From an uncultured Ruminococcus sp. (lineage in GTDB: Bacteria; Bacillota; Clostridia; Oscillospirales; Ruminococcaceae): a stretch of 64,000 nucleotides of DNA. The stretch's first letter is position 1. Every line of letters starts with the position of its first letter. Position numbers and translations under genes: made by a program. This document shows positions 8,127 through 15,488 of this stretch, in pieces. The notes under the pieces were generated by a model. The model searched no databases. It saw only the letters and a list, made by a program, of their open reading frames with translations, and was not told the origin of the DNA. The DNA lies in contig CAJTYV010000009.1 of assembly GCA_910584195.1 (NCBI GenBank), positions 1 through 64,000 of the forward strand. The letters run 5' to 3'.

Positions 8127-8410
8127 GTTAGTGTCCTCCGTTTCGGTTCGTCCCGTATACTTTTAAAAATCCGAATATCTTTCTCTGTCTCGGTAATATT
8201 ATATAATTTTAATCTTAAAATAATCTTAAAAGCAACAAAATAATAGATTATTTAATAAATCAGCAGCTTTCCCTCCTTATAAGCTTTCAAACAATACTTT
8301 TATCGCATTTGAATTCACAAAGCGAATAAGGTACACATATAATAACTTATTATTACATATTTATCATTCCTGACGCATTGTTTTTATTCAACTCTACAAC
8401 TACTAATTAT
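8127..8410 (-). other. Long AT-rich leader of the transglutaminase-dockerin gene
   Basis: About 280 nt lie between the predicted start of transcription near 8404 and the start codon at 8126. It contains an isolated ribosome-site-like AAGGAGGG (minus strand) not followed by a useful start codon. No riboswitch family was recognised. Confidence 0.4.
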
Positions 8411-8439
8411 ATTATACAAAATATTTTTACAATTGTCAA
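8411..8439 (-). promoter_or_regulatory. Perfect sigma-A promoter facing the transglutaminase-dockerin gene
   Basis: On the minus strand TTGACA (plus 8434-8439), exactly 17 bp, TATAAT (plus 8411-8416). Both hexamers are exact consensus with optimal spacing. The only leftward gene it can serve is the dockerin protein starting at 8126. Confidence 0.8.
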
Positions 8440-8542
8440 CCTAATCATTAAAGCATATAAAAAATAATGAGTAAATTTTTTATGAACGGCTCTATATTTT
8501 TATCTGCTTATGATAAATTATTCAACAGACCTGTTTAATATA

Positions 8543-8660
8543 GGCAACACTGCACAAAAATTGTGTATCAGATGCACAGTCGGATTTCAATATTACCGCT
8601 CCTTTGTCCGTCAACGGCGCACATAAACTTCTCGTGTGCGGACAAAATTTGCCAAAAATG
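8543..8660 (+). repeat. Degenerate copy of GCAACAC inverted-repeat element
   Basis: The sequence from 8543 (GCAACACTGCACAA, then ATTGT and CAGATGCACAG) closely follows the left end of the element at 20248-20415 (GCAATACCGCACAATG, ATTGT, CAGATGCGCAG). A matching right end was not found, so this looks like a truncated or decayed copy; its right limit is approximate. The remaining bases up to 8705 hold nothing recognised. Confidence 0.5.
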
Positions 8661-8705
8661 CTAAAAATGAACTGCAAAAAACAGAATTATTTGTAATCTT
8701 GTCAC

Positions 8706-8734
8706 TTGAAATATTTTTCCGCGTGTGGTATACT
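8706..8734 (+). promoter_or_regulatory. Sigma-A promoter for aminotransferase
   Basis: TTGAAA (8706-8711), 17-bp spacer, TATACT (8729-8734). Start of transcription is expected near 8741, about 100 nt before the chosen ATG. Confidence 0.65.
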
Positions 8735-8844
8735 GTATATTGATATTGCTCCACCAAGCGTAACACAATTTAAGAATTAATTTTGAGAGCAATTAAGTGT
8801 ACAGACAGAATGTCTGTGTTTATAATGAAAGGTGTGTTCCGAAA

Positions 8845-10125
8845 ATGTATTTATCCGAAATGAACAAGGAACAGCTCCTCAGCTTCAAAAGTGAAGCAGA
8901 GCAGCTTTACAACAACTTTAAATCAAAGGGTCTATGCCTGAATATGGCAAGAGGAAATCCCTGCAAGGAGCAGCTTGAGCTTACAGTCGATATGCTCGAT
9001 GTTTTTGACGACGGAAATTTTATGAGTGAAAATGGAATTGACGTAAGAAATTACGGTATGCTCGATGGTATTCCCGAGGCTAAGAAACTTTTTTCGGATA
9101 TGATCGGTGTTTCGGACGATGAAGTCATTATCTTCGGAAATTCCAGTCTTAACGCTATGTACTGGGCAGTACAGACAGCTTTCAACAAGGGCGTACTCGG
9201 CTCCGAGCCGTGGTCAAAACTTGAAAAAGTAAAGTTCCTTTGCCCTGTTCCCGGATATGACAGACATTTTAAGGTAACCGAGTTTTTTGGCGTTGAAATG
9301 ATAAACGTCCCCATGACTCCACAGGGACCGGATATGGATATGATTGAAAGTCTTGTTTCAGAGGACGATGAAATAAAGGGCATTTGGTGCGTTCCACAAT
9401 ATTCCAATCCCGACGGTATTTCTTACAGCGATGAAACAGTAAGGCGTTTTGCCAACTTAAAACCCAAGGCAAAGGATTTCCGCATCTTTTGGGATAACGC
9501 ATATTGTATTCACCACTTAACGGATCACCCTCGCTATATACTCAATATTCTTGACGAAGCAAAAAAAGCCGGCAACGAAAATATGGTGTACATTTTTGGT
9601 TCGACATCTAAAATAACATTCCCCGGCGCAGGCGTTGCCGTTATGGGAGCAAGCCGTGAAAACGTTGAACAGCTGAAAAAATATCTCGGAATTTCAATTA
9701 TAAGCTACGATAAAATGAACCAGCTTCGTCATGTCAGATTCTTCGAAAATTTTGATAATATGAAAGAACACATGAAAAAACATATGTCGATAATCGCTCC
9801 TAAATTCAAGCTTGTATGCAGCATGCTCAAAAAGGAGATCGCTCCTCTCGGAATCGGCGAATGGACTGAACCGGAAGGCGGTTATTTCGTTTCATTCAAC
9901 GCTTTGAACGGCTGTGCAAAACGAATTGTAAAGCTTTGCAGTGAAGCCGGCGTTACTCTTACGGGCGCGGGAGCAACTTTCCCGTACGGAGTCGACAAAA
10001 ATGACAGAAACATCCGCATAGCTCCTACGTATCCATCTATGGAGGAGCTTGAAAAGGCTATGGAACTCTTCATTATCAGCGTTAAACTCGCAAGCGTTGA
10101 AAAGCTTCTGCGCGAAAAGAAATAA
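8845..10125 (+). CDS. PLP-dependent aminotransferase (aspartate aminotransferase-like, class I/II)
   Basis: About 426 aa from the ATG at 8845, which follows a GAAAGG ribosome site; an in-frame ATG at 8797 exists but adds 16 residues of unlikely character. Motifs: NYGMLDGIPEAKKL, substrate loop, WCVPQYSNPDGISYS, and the PLP lysine in IFGSTSKITFPGAGVAVM, with Arg in RIAPTYPS binding the substrate carboxylate. The pattern matches the large Asp aminotransferase-like family often annotated as MocR-type without the DNA-binding domain. It is monocistronic, ended by a strong terminator. Amino-acid specificity is not certain. Confidence 0.85.
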   Translation: MYLSEMNKEQLLSFKSEAEQLYNNFKSKGLCLNMARGNPCKEQLELTVDMLDVFDDGNFMSENGIDVRNYGMLDGIPEAKKLFSDMIGVSDDEVIIFGNSSLNAMYWAVQTAFNKGVLGSEPWSKLEKVKFLCPVPGYDRHFKVTEFFGVEMINVPMTPQGPDMDMIESLVSEDDEIKGIWCVPQYSNPDGISYSDETVRRFANLKPKAKDFRIFWDNAYCIHHLTDHPRYILNILDEAKKAGNENMVYIFGSTSKITFPGAGVAVMGASRENVEQLKKYLGISIISYDKMNQLRHVRFFENFDNMKEHMKKHMSIIAPKFKLVCSMLKKEIAPLGIGEWTEPEGGYFVSFNALNGCAKRIVKLCSEAGVTLTGAGATFPYGVDKNDRNIRIAPTYPSMEELEKAMELFIISVKLASVEKLLREKK

Positions 10126-10128
10126 AAT

Positions 10129-10161
10129 AAATCGGACGAGTGACTGCTCGTCCGATTTTTA
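10129..10161 (+). terminator. Intrinsic terminator after the aminotransferase
   Basis: AATCGGACGAG, 5-nt loop, CTCGTCCGATT, then TTTATTTT. The A-rich side before the stem may also serve the convergent VanY gene. Confidence 0.85.
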
Positions 10162-10171
10162 TTTTCTGAAA

Positions 10172-11428
10172 TCAATGATAATAAGAATCTATTCCAAGGT
10201 ATTCTTCAAGAGTAAGATACGGATCGCCTGCCGCCGCTGCCGCATCCTTTACAGCCTGAGCAACTTCCTTACCAACATAACGGATATGCCACGGTTCATA
10301 CTTATAACCCGTAATATTGTCCTTGCCATACGGATAACGAATAATGAAACCGTATTCTGTACAATGTTCTTCCAGCCATACCGCTTCGGGAGTACCAATA
10401 AACGCATCGCTTATCTCATTAACGTCGATAGCCATTCCGGTCTGATGTTCAGAAAATCCCGGACGTGCTGAAAAAGTATCTGCTGTAGCCTGACCATGCG
10501 TATAAACGTAGTTATTGTATATCTGATCCTGCGTTTCATACGAACGGAATCCCGATGACAGGAAGATGTTTATGTTGTCGTTCGCAGCGCCCTGAACAAG
10601 CTCTTGAAAAGCGCTGTAAGTATCGCCGGTAAGTCCTCCGGGATTGTAAGTGGAAGGCAGTCCGTATGATTTATTAGCTATGAGAATTCCGCTAACGTAG
10701 GTAATACCGTCTATGACCTGAACCCCCTCGGCGGAAGATACGGTAACGGCAACTTCCGCTCCGATACTGCTGTTATCGGCAGAAACTACGCGTATAACAC
10801 AGCTTCCCTCGCCCACAGCGGTAATATTTCCAATATTATCAACTGTCGCAACATTCGGATCAGAAGATGACCATATCTCGTTTATCGTTTCCGAAACAGC
10901 GGGATAGCCCTTTGTCTGTCCAACCATAAGATCTGCCGAATAATAACTGAGCGTTATTCCGGAAACTCCTGTATTTCCGTTCTGCGTCGGCGTCGTATTT
11001 CCGCCGGCTGTATTGCCTCCCGATGGAACTGTATTTCCTCCTGATGGAACTGTATTTCCTCCCGACGGTTTATTGTTTCCGCCGGACGTATTACCGCCTG
11101 ATGGTTTTACAGTCTGTGTAAAATTGCCGGACGGTTTATTATGTTTTAAATTATCCAATTCTTCTTTGGAACGTGTTACAAGAGAGACATTTCCGCCTTC
11201 TGCCGTAGTTACAGCTCCGTCTGTTGCCGTAAGATCGTCAGCAGAAGTCGTCGCAGAAATCGCTCCGGTTTCATCCGATTCGCTGCTTTCATTTTCTCCG
11301 CCTGCGACCTCAAATCCGCCCTGACTGTCCTCCGAGGACTTCGGAACATCGTTTCCGCATGAAACAACTCCGCCTACACAAAGCAAAACAGACATCATTA
11401 CAGCGAATTTTCTTGTTTTTCCATTCAT
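10172..11428 (-). CDS. VanY-type D,D-carboxypeptidase lipoprotein with Ig-like (Big2) domain
   Basis: About 418 aa from the ATG at 11428, which has GGAGATGA 5-8 nt upstream; an ATG 15 bp earlier overlaps that ribosome site and is less likely. N-terminal lipoprotein signal ends at VVSC. Next come acidic and Ser/Thr-rich sequence, a linker of repeated SGGNTVP/GGN units, a bacterial Ig-like domain (ITLSYYSADLMVGQTKGY to GSCVIRVVS), and a C-terminal M15B peptidase with the zinc motif SEHQTGMAID and the EPWHIRYVG ligand segment. It would trim D-Ala from peptidoglycan stem peptides outside the membrane. Length is greater than simple VanY proteins because of the linker and Ig-like spacer. Confidence 0.85.
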   Translation of the reverse strand: MNGKTRKFAVMMSVLLCVGGVVSCGNDVPKSSEDSQGGFEVAGGENESSESDETGAISATTSADDLTATDGAVTTAEGGNVSLVTRSKEELDNLKHNKPSGNFTQTVKPSGGNTSGGNNKPSGGNTVPSGGNTVPSGGNTAGGNTTPTQNGNTGVSGITLSYYSADLMVGQTKGYPAVSETINEIWSSSDPNVATVDNIGNITAVGEGSCVIRVVSADNSSIGAEVAVTVSSAEGVQVIDGITYVSGILIANKSYGLPSTYNPGGLTGDTYSAFQELVQGAANDNINIFLSSGFRSYETQDQIYNNYVYTHGQATADTFSARPGFSEHQTGMAIDVNEISDAFIGTPEAVWLEEHCTEYGFIIRYPYGKDNITGYKYEPWHIRYVGKEVAQAVKDAAAAAGDPYLTLEEYLGIDSYYH

Positions 11429-11484
11429 TTTTATCATCTCCATAATTTACGTCAACTGATTTTTCAACAATTTTTGACTATTAA

Positions 11485-11513
11485 ATTATACCATAAAAAA
11501 TACGTCCTGTAAA
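11485..11513 (-). promoter_or_regulatory. Sigma-A promoter for the VanY-type gene
   Basis: Minus strand TTTACA (plus 11508-11513), 17-bp spacer, exact TATAAT (plus 11485-11490), about 55 bp before the start codon. Confidence 0.7.
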
Positions 11514-11748
11514 CCCAAAAACAAAAATAAGTCTTAATCAACAGAAACTTTCATATATTTGTCACATTTTAAGAACTTATGTTCATAAGGAATATGTGCG
11601 GATTTTTGAGGAAAAATTTATTCTTGCATGACGAAAGACCATAGGAATACCGACATATTTAAAGAGCTTTTAACGCAGTAATCATAAAATCTTACCGAAA
11701 AGAAGTGCAGCCTATCTCGCCTATAATGTAATTTTTTTCAAAAAGCCC
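11514..11748. other. Intergenic stretch without recognised gene
   Basis: No frame with a ribosome site was seen. A 12-bp palindrome GAACTTATGTTC (11573-11584) matches the general shape of a Gram-positive LexA box, but such a match is expected by chance about once per window. Confidence 0.4.
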
Positions 11749-11777
11749 TTTACTTTTATGTAATGATATGATAAAAT
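11749..11777 (+). promoter_or_regulatory. Probable promoter upstream of the GGDEF gene
   Basis: TTTACT (11749-11754), 17-bp spacer, TAAAAT (11772-11777). If it serves the gene at 12119 the leader would be about 335 nt long and would include the degenerate repeat near 11823-12030. Confidence 0.45.
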
Positions 11778-11822
11778 AATATTAGTATTTATGTGAATTA
11801 TACTCTCTGATATTATATATCA

Positions 11823-12034
11823 TGCACAAAATTCCAGCGCGTATTTCAAGCATAATTTGGGCGAATACAAGGGTACGAGTGTTCATCAGACACCTTTGCG
11901 AAGCAGAATCGCCGATCGAGATGACAGTCGAGACTCCCAAAAGTAAAATATACTGACGTATGGTGAATTTTTCAACGCAGCAGCCAACAAAATTTACTGA
12001 AAATATGTGCTCTGCATTTTTATGTTAATACGCT
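11823..12034 (+). repeat. Degenerate inverted-repeat element, related to the 20248 element
   Basis: The left part (TGCACAAAATTCCAGCGCG, TATTTCAAGCATAATTTG) and the right part (CAGCCAACAAAATTTACTG, TGTGCTCTGCA) are loosely inverted to each other. Both share pieces with the element at 20248-20415 (TATTTCAAG followed by T-rich sequence; CATAAAAA next to TGCAG). Limits are approximate and relatedness is judged by eye. Confidence 0.35.
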
Positions 12035-12118
12035 CTAAATAGAAATTGATCTGATTTGTAATATCGGCGAGTACATGTCAAACTAAAAAAGTTTGGCTCT
12101 GTATTAGGAGATGATATC

Positions 12119-14038
12119 ATGGAAAAACTTCCGAAGCTTATTGGTATATGTCTCTCTACACTTCATGACGAGGATCGATTCAATTTTATAAAAGAACTTA
12201 ACAAACAAGCGGTCACAAACGATTTCAGGCTTCTCATATTTAACTCAACGTATGATTTGTTCGAATCAAAAAGCAAAGACAGCGAAGGAGCTTCTTCAGT
12301 ATTCAGACTTCTCCCCTATGAAAATCTTGCCGCAGTCATAATATTTTCTAATTTTATATACGATAAAAACATTCTGAAACACGTTATAAACAAAAGTCAT
12401 GAAAATAATATACCTGTTATTTCTATAGATAAAGAGATCGAGGGATGTATCTGCCTTTCATTTACATATGCCGACGTTTTCGAAACCTTGTGCCGTCATG
12501 TTATCGAAAAACACGGCGCTAAAAAAATAAACCTCATCACCGGTTTTAAAGGCAACGTTTTTTCCGAGGAAAGGAAACAAGCTTATCGCCGCGCTCTCGA
12601 AGCAAACGGCATTCCCTATGATGAAACTAACGTTGGCTACGGCTGTTTTTGGTCAGGTCCGACAAACGATATTCTTATGCAATGGTTTGATATTGAAAAA
12701 CGGGAGCTGCCTGACGCAATTATATGCGCCAATGACGCAATGGCGATAACCGTAAGCGCTTTTCTTCAAAAAAGGGGATATTCTATTCCTGACGACTGCA
12801 TTATTACGGGATTTGACGGCATTGAACCCTCACGCTATTATATGCCGCATCTGACCACCTGTCAGCAGAATTACAAGGAAATGAGCAGACTTGTAATCGA
12901 AAAGATTATTTCATTCATTAACGGCAGTACGTCAGACGATCGTCATGAAGTTGGTTTTAACATAATTTATTCACAATCATGCGGCTGCCGAAGCATAGAC
13001 GGTACAAACGTAAACAACGCAATTATAGAGCTTATTGAACGAATGAGACGTTCCAACGAACGTCAATCCATGATGTGTTCTCTACAGTCTTCTATTGCAA
13101 AAATGTCCGATATAAACGAACTTCCGTCTATTGTGATAGATAAATTCCGCTTTCATACAACAATCCTTGCAGTTAACAACGATATATTCAAAGCTCCGGA
13201 TTTCGGCTCGAACAGAAAGGGCATAAACAGCTTCAGCGATAAAATCAACATACTTCACCAAAGGTACTTTTGGTGCGATTTGCCTCAGTGTACCATTGAA
13301 TTAAAAGAGCTTATCCCCCACTATGAGCTTCTTGCAAAACGAAACGAGCCGATAGTAGTCTGTACTGTTCATTTTATTGATATGATAATGGGTTACTGCA
13401 TTTTTCAACCCGATATTGACATTGACGAGTACCAAAAAATTCATACATTTATGAGTACCATAGGCGCGGCTTTGGGAAACTTTCACGGCAGAATACAGAT
13501 ACGAACAATAAACGAACGTCTTGTAGCGGCAAACAACGAGCTTAATTTACTGTCGCAAAGAGACTTTATGACCGGACTTTTCAACAGACGCGGCTTTTTT
13601 GACAAATTTAAAAGTCTTCTGTCCGCTCATAAAAATGAAGACCAAACCGTAATAGTTATTTCTGCCGATCTTAACAAACTTAAATACATTAATGACAACT
13701 TTGGTCATCATGAGGGAGACAACGCCATAAATACAGTTGGACGCGCTCTGGTCAGCAGTTCTGTCGAGGGTGAAATATGCGCGCGCTTCGGCGGAGATGA
13801 GTTCTGTGTAGCCACAGTTATTTCCGCTCAGAAAGCAGGTTACTATTTTAACGATTTTAAAGACAGATTCCTCGATTACCTCTACGACTACAACAGAAAA
13901 TCGAACAAACCTTATGTAGTTAAGGCAAGCATCGGCTGCTGCATCGAAAAACTTGATGACCGCATAGACGTTAACGCAATGATTCGAACGGCTGATGAAA
14001 ATATGTACGCTGACAAAATAAAAAATAACGCCCATTGA
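12119..14038 (+). CDS. Diguanylate cyclase with LacI-type ligand-binding domain
   Basis: 639 aa. Residues 1-290 form a periplasmic-binding-protein-like domain of the LacI/GalR sensor type (LIGICLSTLHDEDR, NLITGFKGN, PDAIICANDAMAI, IITGFDGIEPSRYY) but without a DNA-binding head or signal peptide, so it senses a ligand inside the cell. A linker with GAF-like character (about 300-460) follows, then a helix and a GGDEF domain starting QRDFMTGLFNRRGFF with the intact active loop ARFGGDEFC (about 554-562). The product should make c-di-GMP. The inhibitory RxxD site normally five residues before the loop reads VEGE, so product inhibition is probably absent. Ribosome site TTAGGAGATGAT. Ligand identity is unknown; a sugar is the likeliest by family. 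Confidence 0.85.
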   Translation: MEKLPKLIGICLSTLHDEDRFNFIKELNKQAVTNDFRLLIFNSTYDLFESKSKDSEGASSVFRLLPYENLAAVIIFSNFIYDKNILKHVINKSHENNIPVISIDKEIEGCICLSFTYADVFETLCRHVIEKHGAKKINLITGFKGNVFSEERKQAYRRALEANGIPYDETNVGYGCFWSGPTNDILMQWFDIEKRELPDAIICANDAMAITVSAFLQKRGYSIPDDCIITGFDGIEPSRYYMPHLTTCQQNYKEMSRLVIEKIISFINGSTSDDRHEVGFNIIYSQSCGCRSIDGTNVNNAIIELIERMRRSNERQSMMCSLQSSIAKMSDINELPSIVIDKFRFHTTILAVNNDIFKAPDFGSNRKGINSFSDKINILHQRYFWCDLPQCTIELKELIPHYELLAKRNEPIVVCTVHFIDMIMGYCIFQPDIDIDEYQKIHTFMSTIGAALGNFHGRIQIRTINERLVAANNELNLLSQRDFMTGLFNRRGFFDKFKSLLSAHKNEDQTVIVISADLNKLKYINDNFGHHEGDNAINTVGRALVSSSVEGEICARFGGDEFCVATVISAQKAGYYFNDFKDRFLDYLYDYNRKSNKPYVVKASIGCCIEKLDDRIDVNAMIRTADENMYADKIKNNAH

Positions 14039-14056
14039 AATTCCGTTTGAAAAAAC

Positions 14057-14097
14057 AAACTGCACAAAGCCTGTCAAAGCCTTGTGCAGTTTTTTTA
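14057..14097. terminator. Bidirectional terminator
   Basis: AAACTGCACAA pairs with TTGTGCAGTTT and is followed by T7. It ends the GGDEF gene and, on the other strand, the DUF11 gene. Confidence 0.85.
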
Positions 14098-14103
14098 TAC
14101 AGC

Positions 14104-15009
14104 TTAATTTGCAGCAGGAGTATCAGCAGGAGAAGTATTTGCCGCAGAAGAAATAGCGCCTGTTATAACAAGCGTACTCGTTCCCGGCTGTATCGCCCAT
14201 ACGCCTGTTGTTTCATCCTGACTGTAAGTTGCAGCAGGAACGGTGATACGTCCGTCCTGCGACGTAAATTCACCGTTAGCAGTGCTGTATGTGTAATCCG
14301 TACCGTTTACCCATGGAGTACCGTTGAATGTTACGGATGAAATGTTCAGTATAGGATCAAAAGTATCCCTGAATACCGCATTGTCCCCGGATTCCGCTGC
14401 CGTACTGCCGTAATTCTGAATCGTAAAGGTGTATGTGACAGTGCCGTTTTCGGAAACAACCAACGGATCAAGAGATTTACTGATAGTCAGATTCGGTTCT
14501 GTACTGTGAGTAATAGTTTCTTCAGCAGTAACAGGATTAACAAGACCGCCTCCTGATACGGAAGCTCTGTTTGTTATCGCAGCGTCTGCGCCTACCGGTG
14601 CAAACTGATTAGGGCGCGCAGTATAGAGAATAAGAGCATTTCCGCCTGCCGGAACGCGTATACCTTCAATTGTAAGCGGTTCTTCCGCCGAAACCTCAGG
14701 GTCTGCCTGCTTAACACCGTTTACATAGTAATTCACCGTATCAGCAATATAATTCAGGGGTACTACTTCTGTAACACCGTTTGGCAAAGTATATCTTCCT
14801 AAATCGTCTGTAACAGTAAGACCTGTAAAATCCGTACTGCCGCTATTTACAAGACTTACAGCGTAGGTGATGTCCCCCATACCAGTATAGGTATCAGAGA
14901 CTGCATTTTTATCTGCCGACAGGGTTGCAACTATCTCGCCTGTCGTTATATTTGAACCGGTAACGTTTCCGTTATAGGAAAGCGTTGCCTGATTATAAAA
15001 GACTGCCAT
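14104..15009 (-). CDS. DUF11-repeat protein without signal peptide
   Basis: 301 aa with ribosome site AGGAGGG. The start reads MAVFYNQATLSYNGNVTGSN, followed by two beta-sandwich DUF11 (conserved repeat) modules: one around ITYAVSLVNSGSTDFTGLTVTDDL (split: residues about 45-150) and one around NLTISKSLDPLVVSENG through GDNAVFRDTFDP (about 170-290), the classic 'term-fall' pattern of symmetric N-G-x-x-D-x-D/F. It ends in an Ala/Pro-rich tail. Such proteins in clostridia usually lack a recognisable export signal, as here. It may be a surface or spore-coat-like structural protein; function is not known. Confidence 0.7.
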   Translation of the reverse strand: MAVFYNQATLSYNGNVTGSNITTGEIVATLSADKNAVSDTYTGMGDITYAVSLVNSGSTDFTGLTVTDDLGRYTLPNGVTEVVPLNYIADTVNYYVNGVKQADPEVSAEEPLTIEGIRVPAGGNALILYTARPNQFAPVGADAAITNRASVSGGGLVNPVTAEETITHSTEPNLTISKSLDPLVVSENGTVTYTFTIQNYGSTAAESGDNAVFRDTFDPILNISSVTFNGTPWVNGTDYTYSTANGEFTSQDGRITVPAATYSQDETTGVWAIQPGTSTLVITGAISSAANTSPADTPAAN

Positions 15010-15035
15010 ATTCAGCCCTCCTGACGTATATCTGT

Positions 15036-15060
15036 ATAAGCAGCTTCAGAAGCTGCTTAT
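15036..15060. promoter_or_regulatory. 25-bp perfect palindrome in the DUF11 gene leader
   Basis: ATAAGCAGCTTC, one central base, GAAGCTGCTTAT: 12 bp on each arm without mismatch. It lies 27 bp upstream of the DUF11 start codon. It could be an operator or a leader hairpin; no T-run follows on the minus strand. Confidence 0.55.
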
Positions 15061-15161
15061 ATATAATATGTATATCGCAAGCAAAAAGTTAAAGCAGCGA
15101 GCTTCGTGAGAAAAAATATTGATAAGGATTTATTTTCGCGGCTGTTGCAAATTTCAAACCA

Positions 15162-15437
15162 ATATAAGCAGCGTGTCGCTGCACTCAGTTCGCGCTGAAA
15201 AAATAAAATTCCGAATTTCTCTCCGCGTAAGTTGATTTTTAAGGAATTGTATGATATAAGCAGCGTGTCGCTGCACCCAGTTCGCGCTGAAAAAATAAAA
15301 TTCCGAATTTCTCTCCGCGTAAGTTGATTTTTAAGGAATTGTATGATATAAGCAGCGTGTCGCTGCACCCAGTTCGCGCTGAAAAAATAAAACTCCGAAT
15401 TTCTCTCCGCGTATGTTGATTTTTAAGGAATTGTATG
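15162..15437 (+). repeat. Three tandem 92-bp repeats, each with a promoter and a palindrome
   Basis: Units begin at 15162, 15254 and 15346 and differ at only a few bases. Each contains the perfect palindrome GCAGCG-TGT-CGCTGC (first at 15168-15182), a GCGCTGAAAAAATAAAA stretch, ATTTCTCTCCGCG and finally TTGATT with TATAAG/TATAAT 17 bp later. A more diverged related stretch (AAGCAGCGAGCTTCGTGAG...) precedes the array at about 15091-15161. The 92-bp period is not a multiple of three, so the open frames across it on the minus strand are not genes. Confidence 0.85.
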
Positions 15438-15444
15438 ATATAAT
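15416..15444 (+). promoter_or_regulatory. Promoter of yfhO, last of three repeated copies
   Basis: TTGATT (15416-15421), 17-bp spacer, exact TATAAT (15439-15444), 45 bp before the ATG. Upstream copies are TTGATT 15232-15237 with TATAAG 15255-15260, and TTGATT 15324-15329 with TATAAG 15347-15352. Only the copy nearest the gene has the perfect -10 box. Confidence 0.7.
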
Positions 15445-15488
15445 ATATTGTGATATATCTGAAAATCAACTTTTTTTAGGAGGTTGAA

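Noticed and set aside
11573..11584. LexA-box-like palindrome GAACTTATGTTC
   Set aside because: Eight fixed bases are expected by chance about once in a window this size, and neither neighbouring gene is a typical SOS gene.
15162..15437. Possible CRISPR array
   Set aside because: Units are 92 bp and abut directly without unique spacers, and no cas gene is near.
15057..15469. Open minus-strand frames across the 92-bp repeats
   Set aside because: The period is not a multiple of three, the frames have no ribosome sites, and the same residues appear in shifted frames; the DNA is a repeat array, not a gene.
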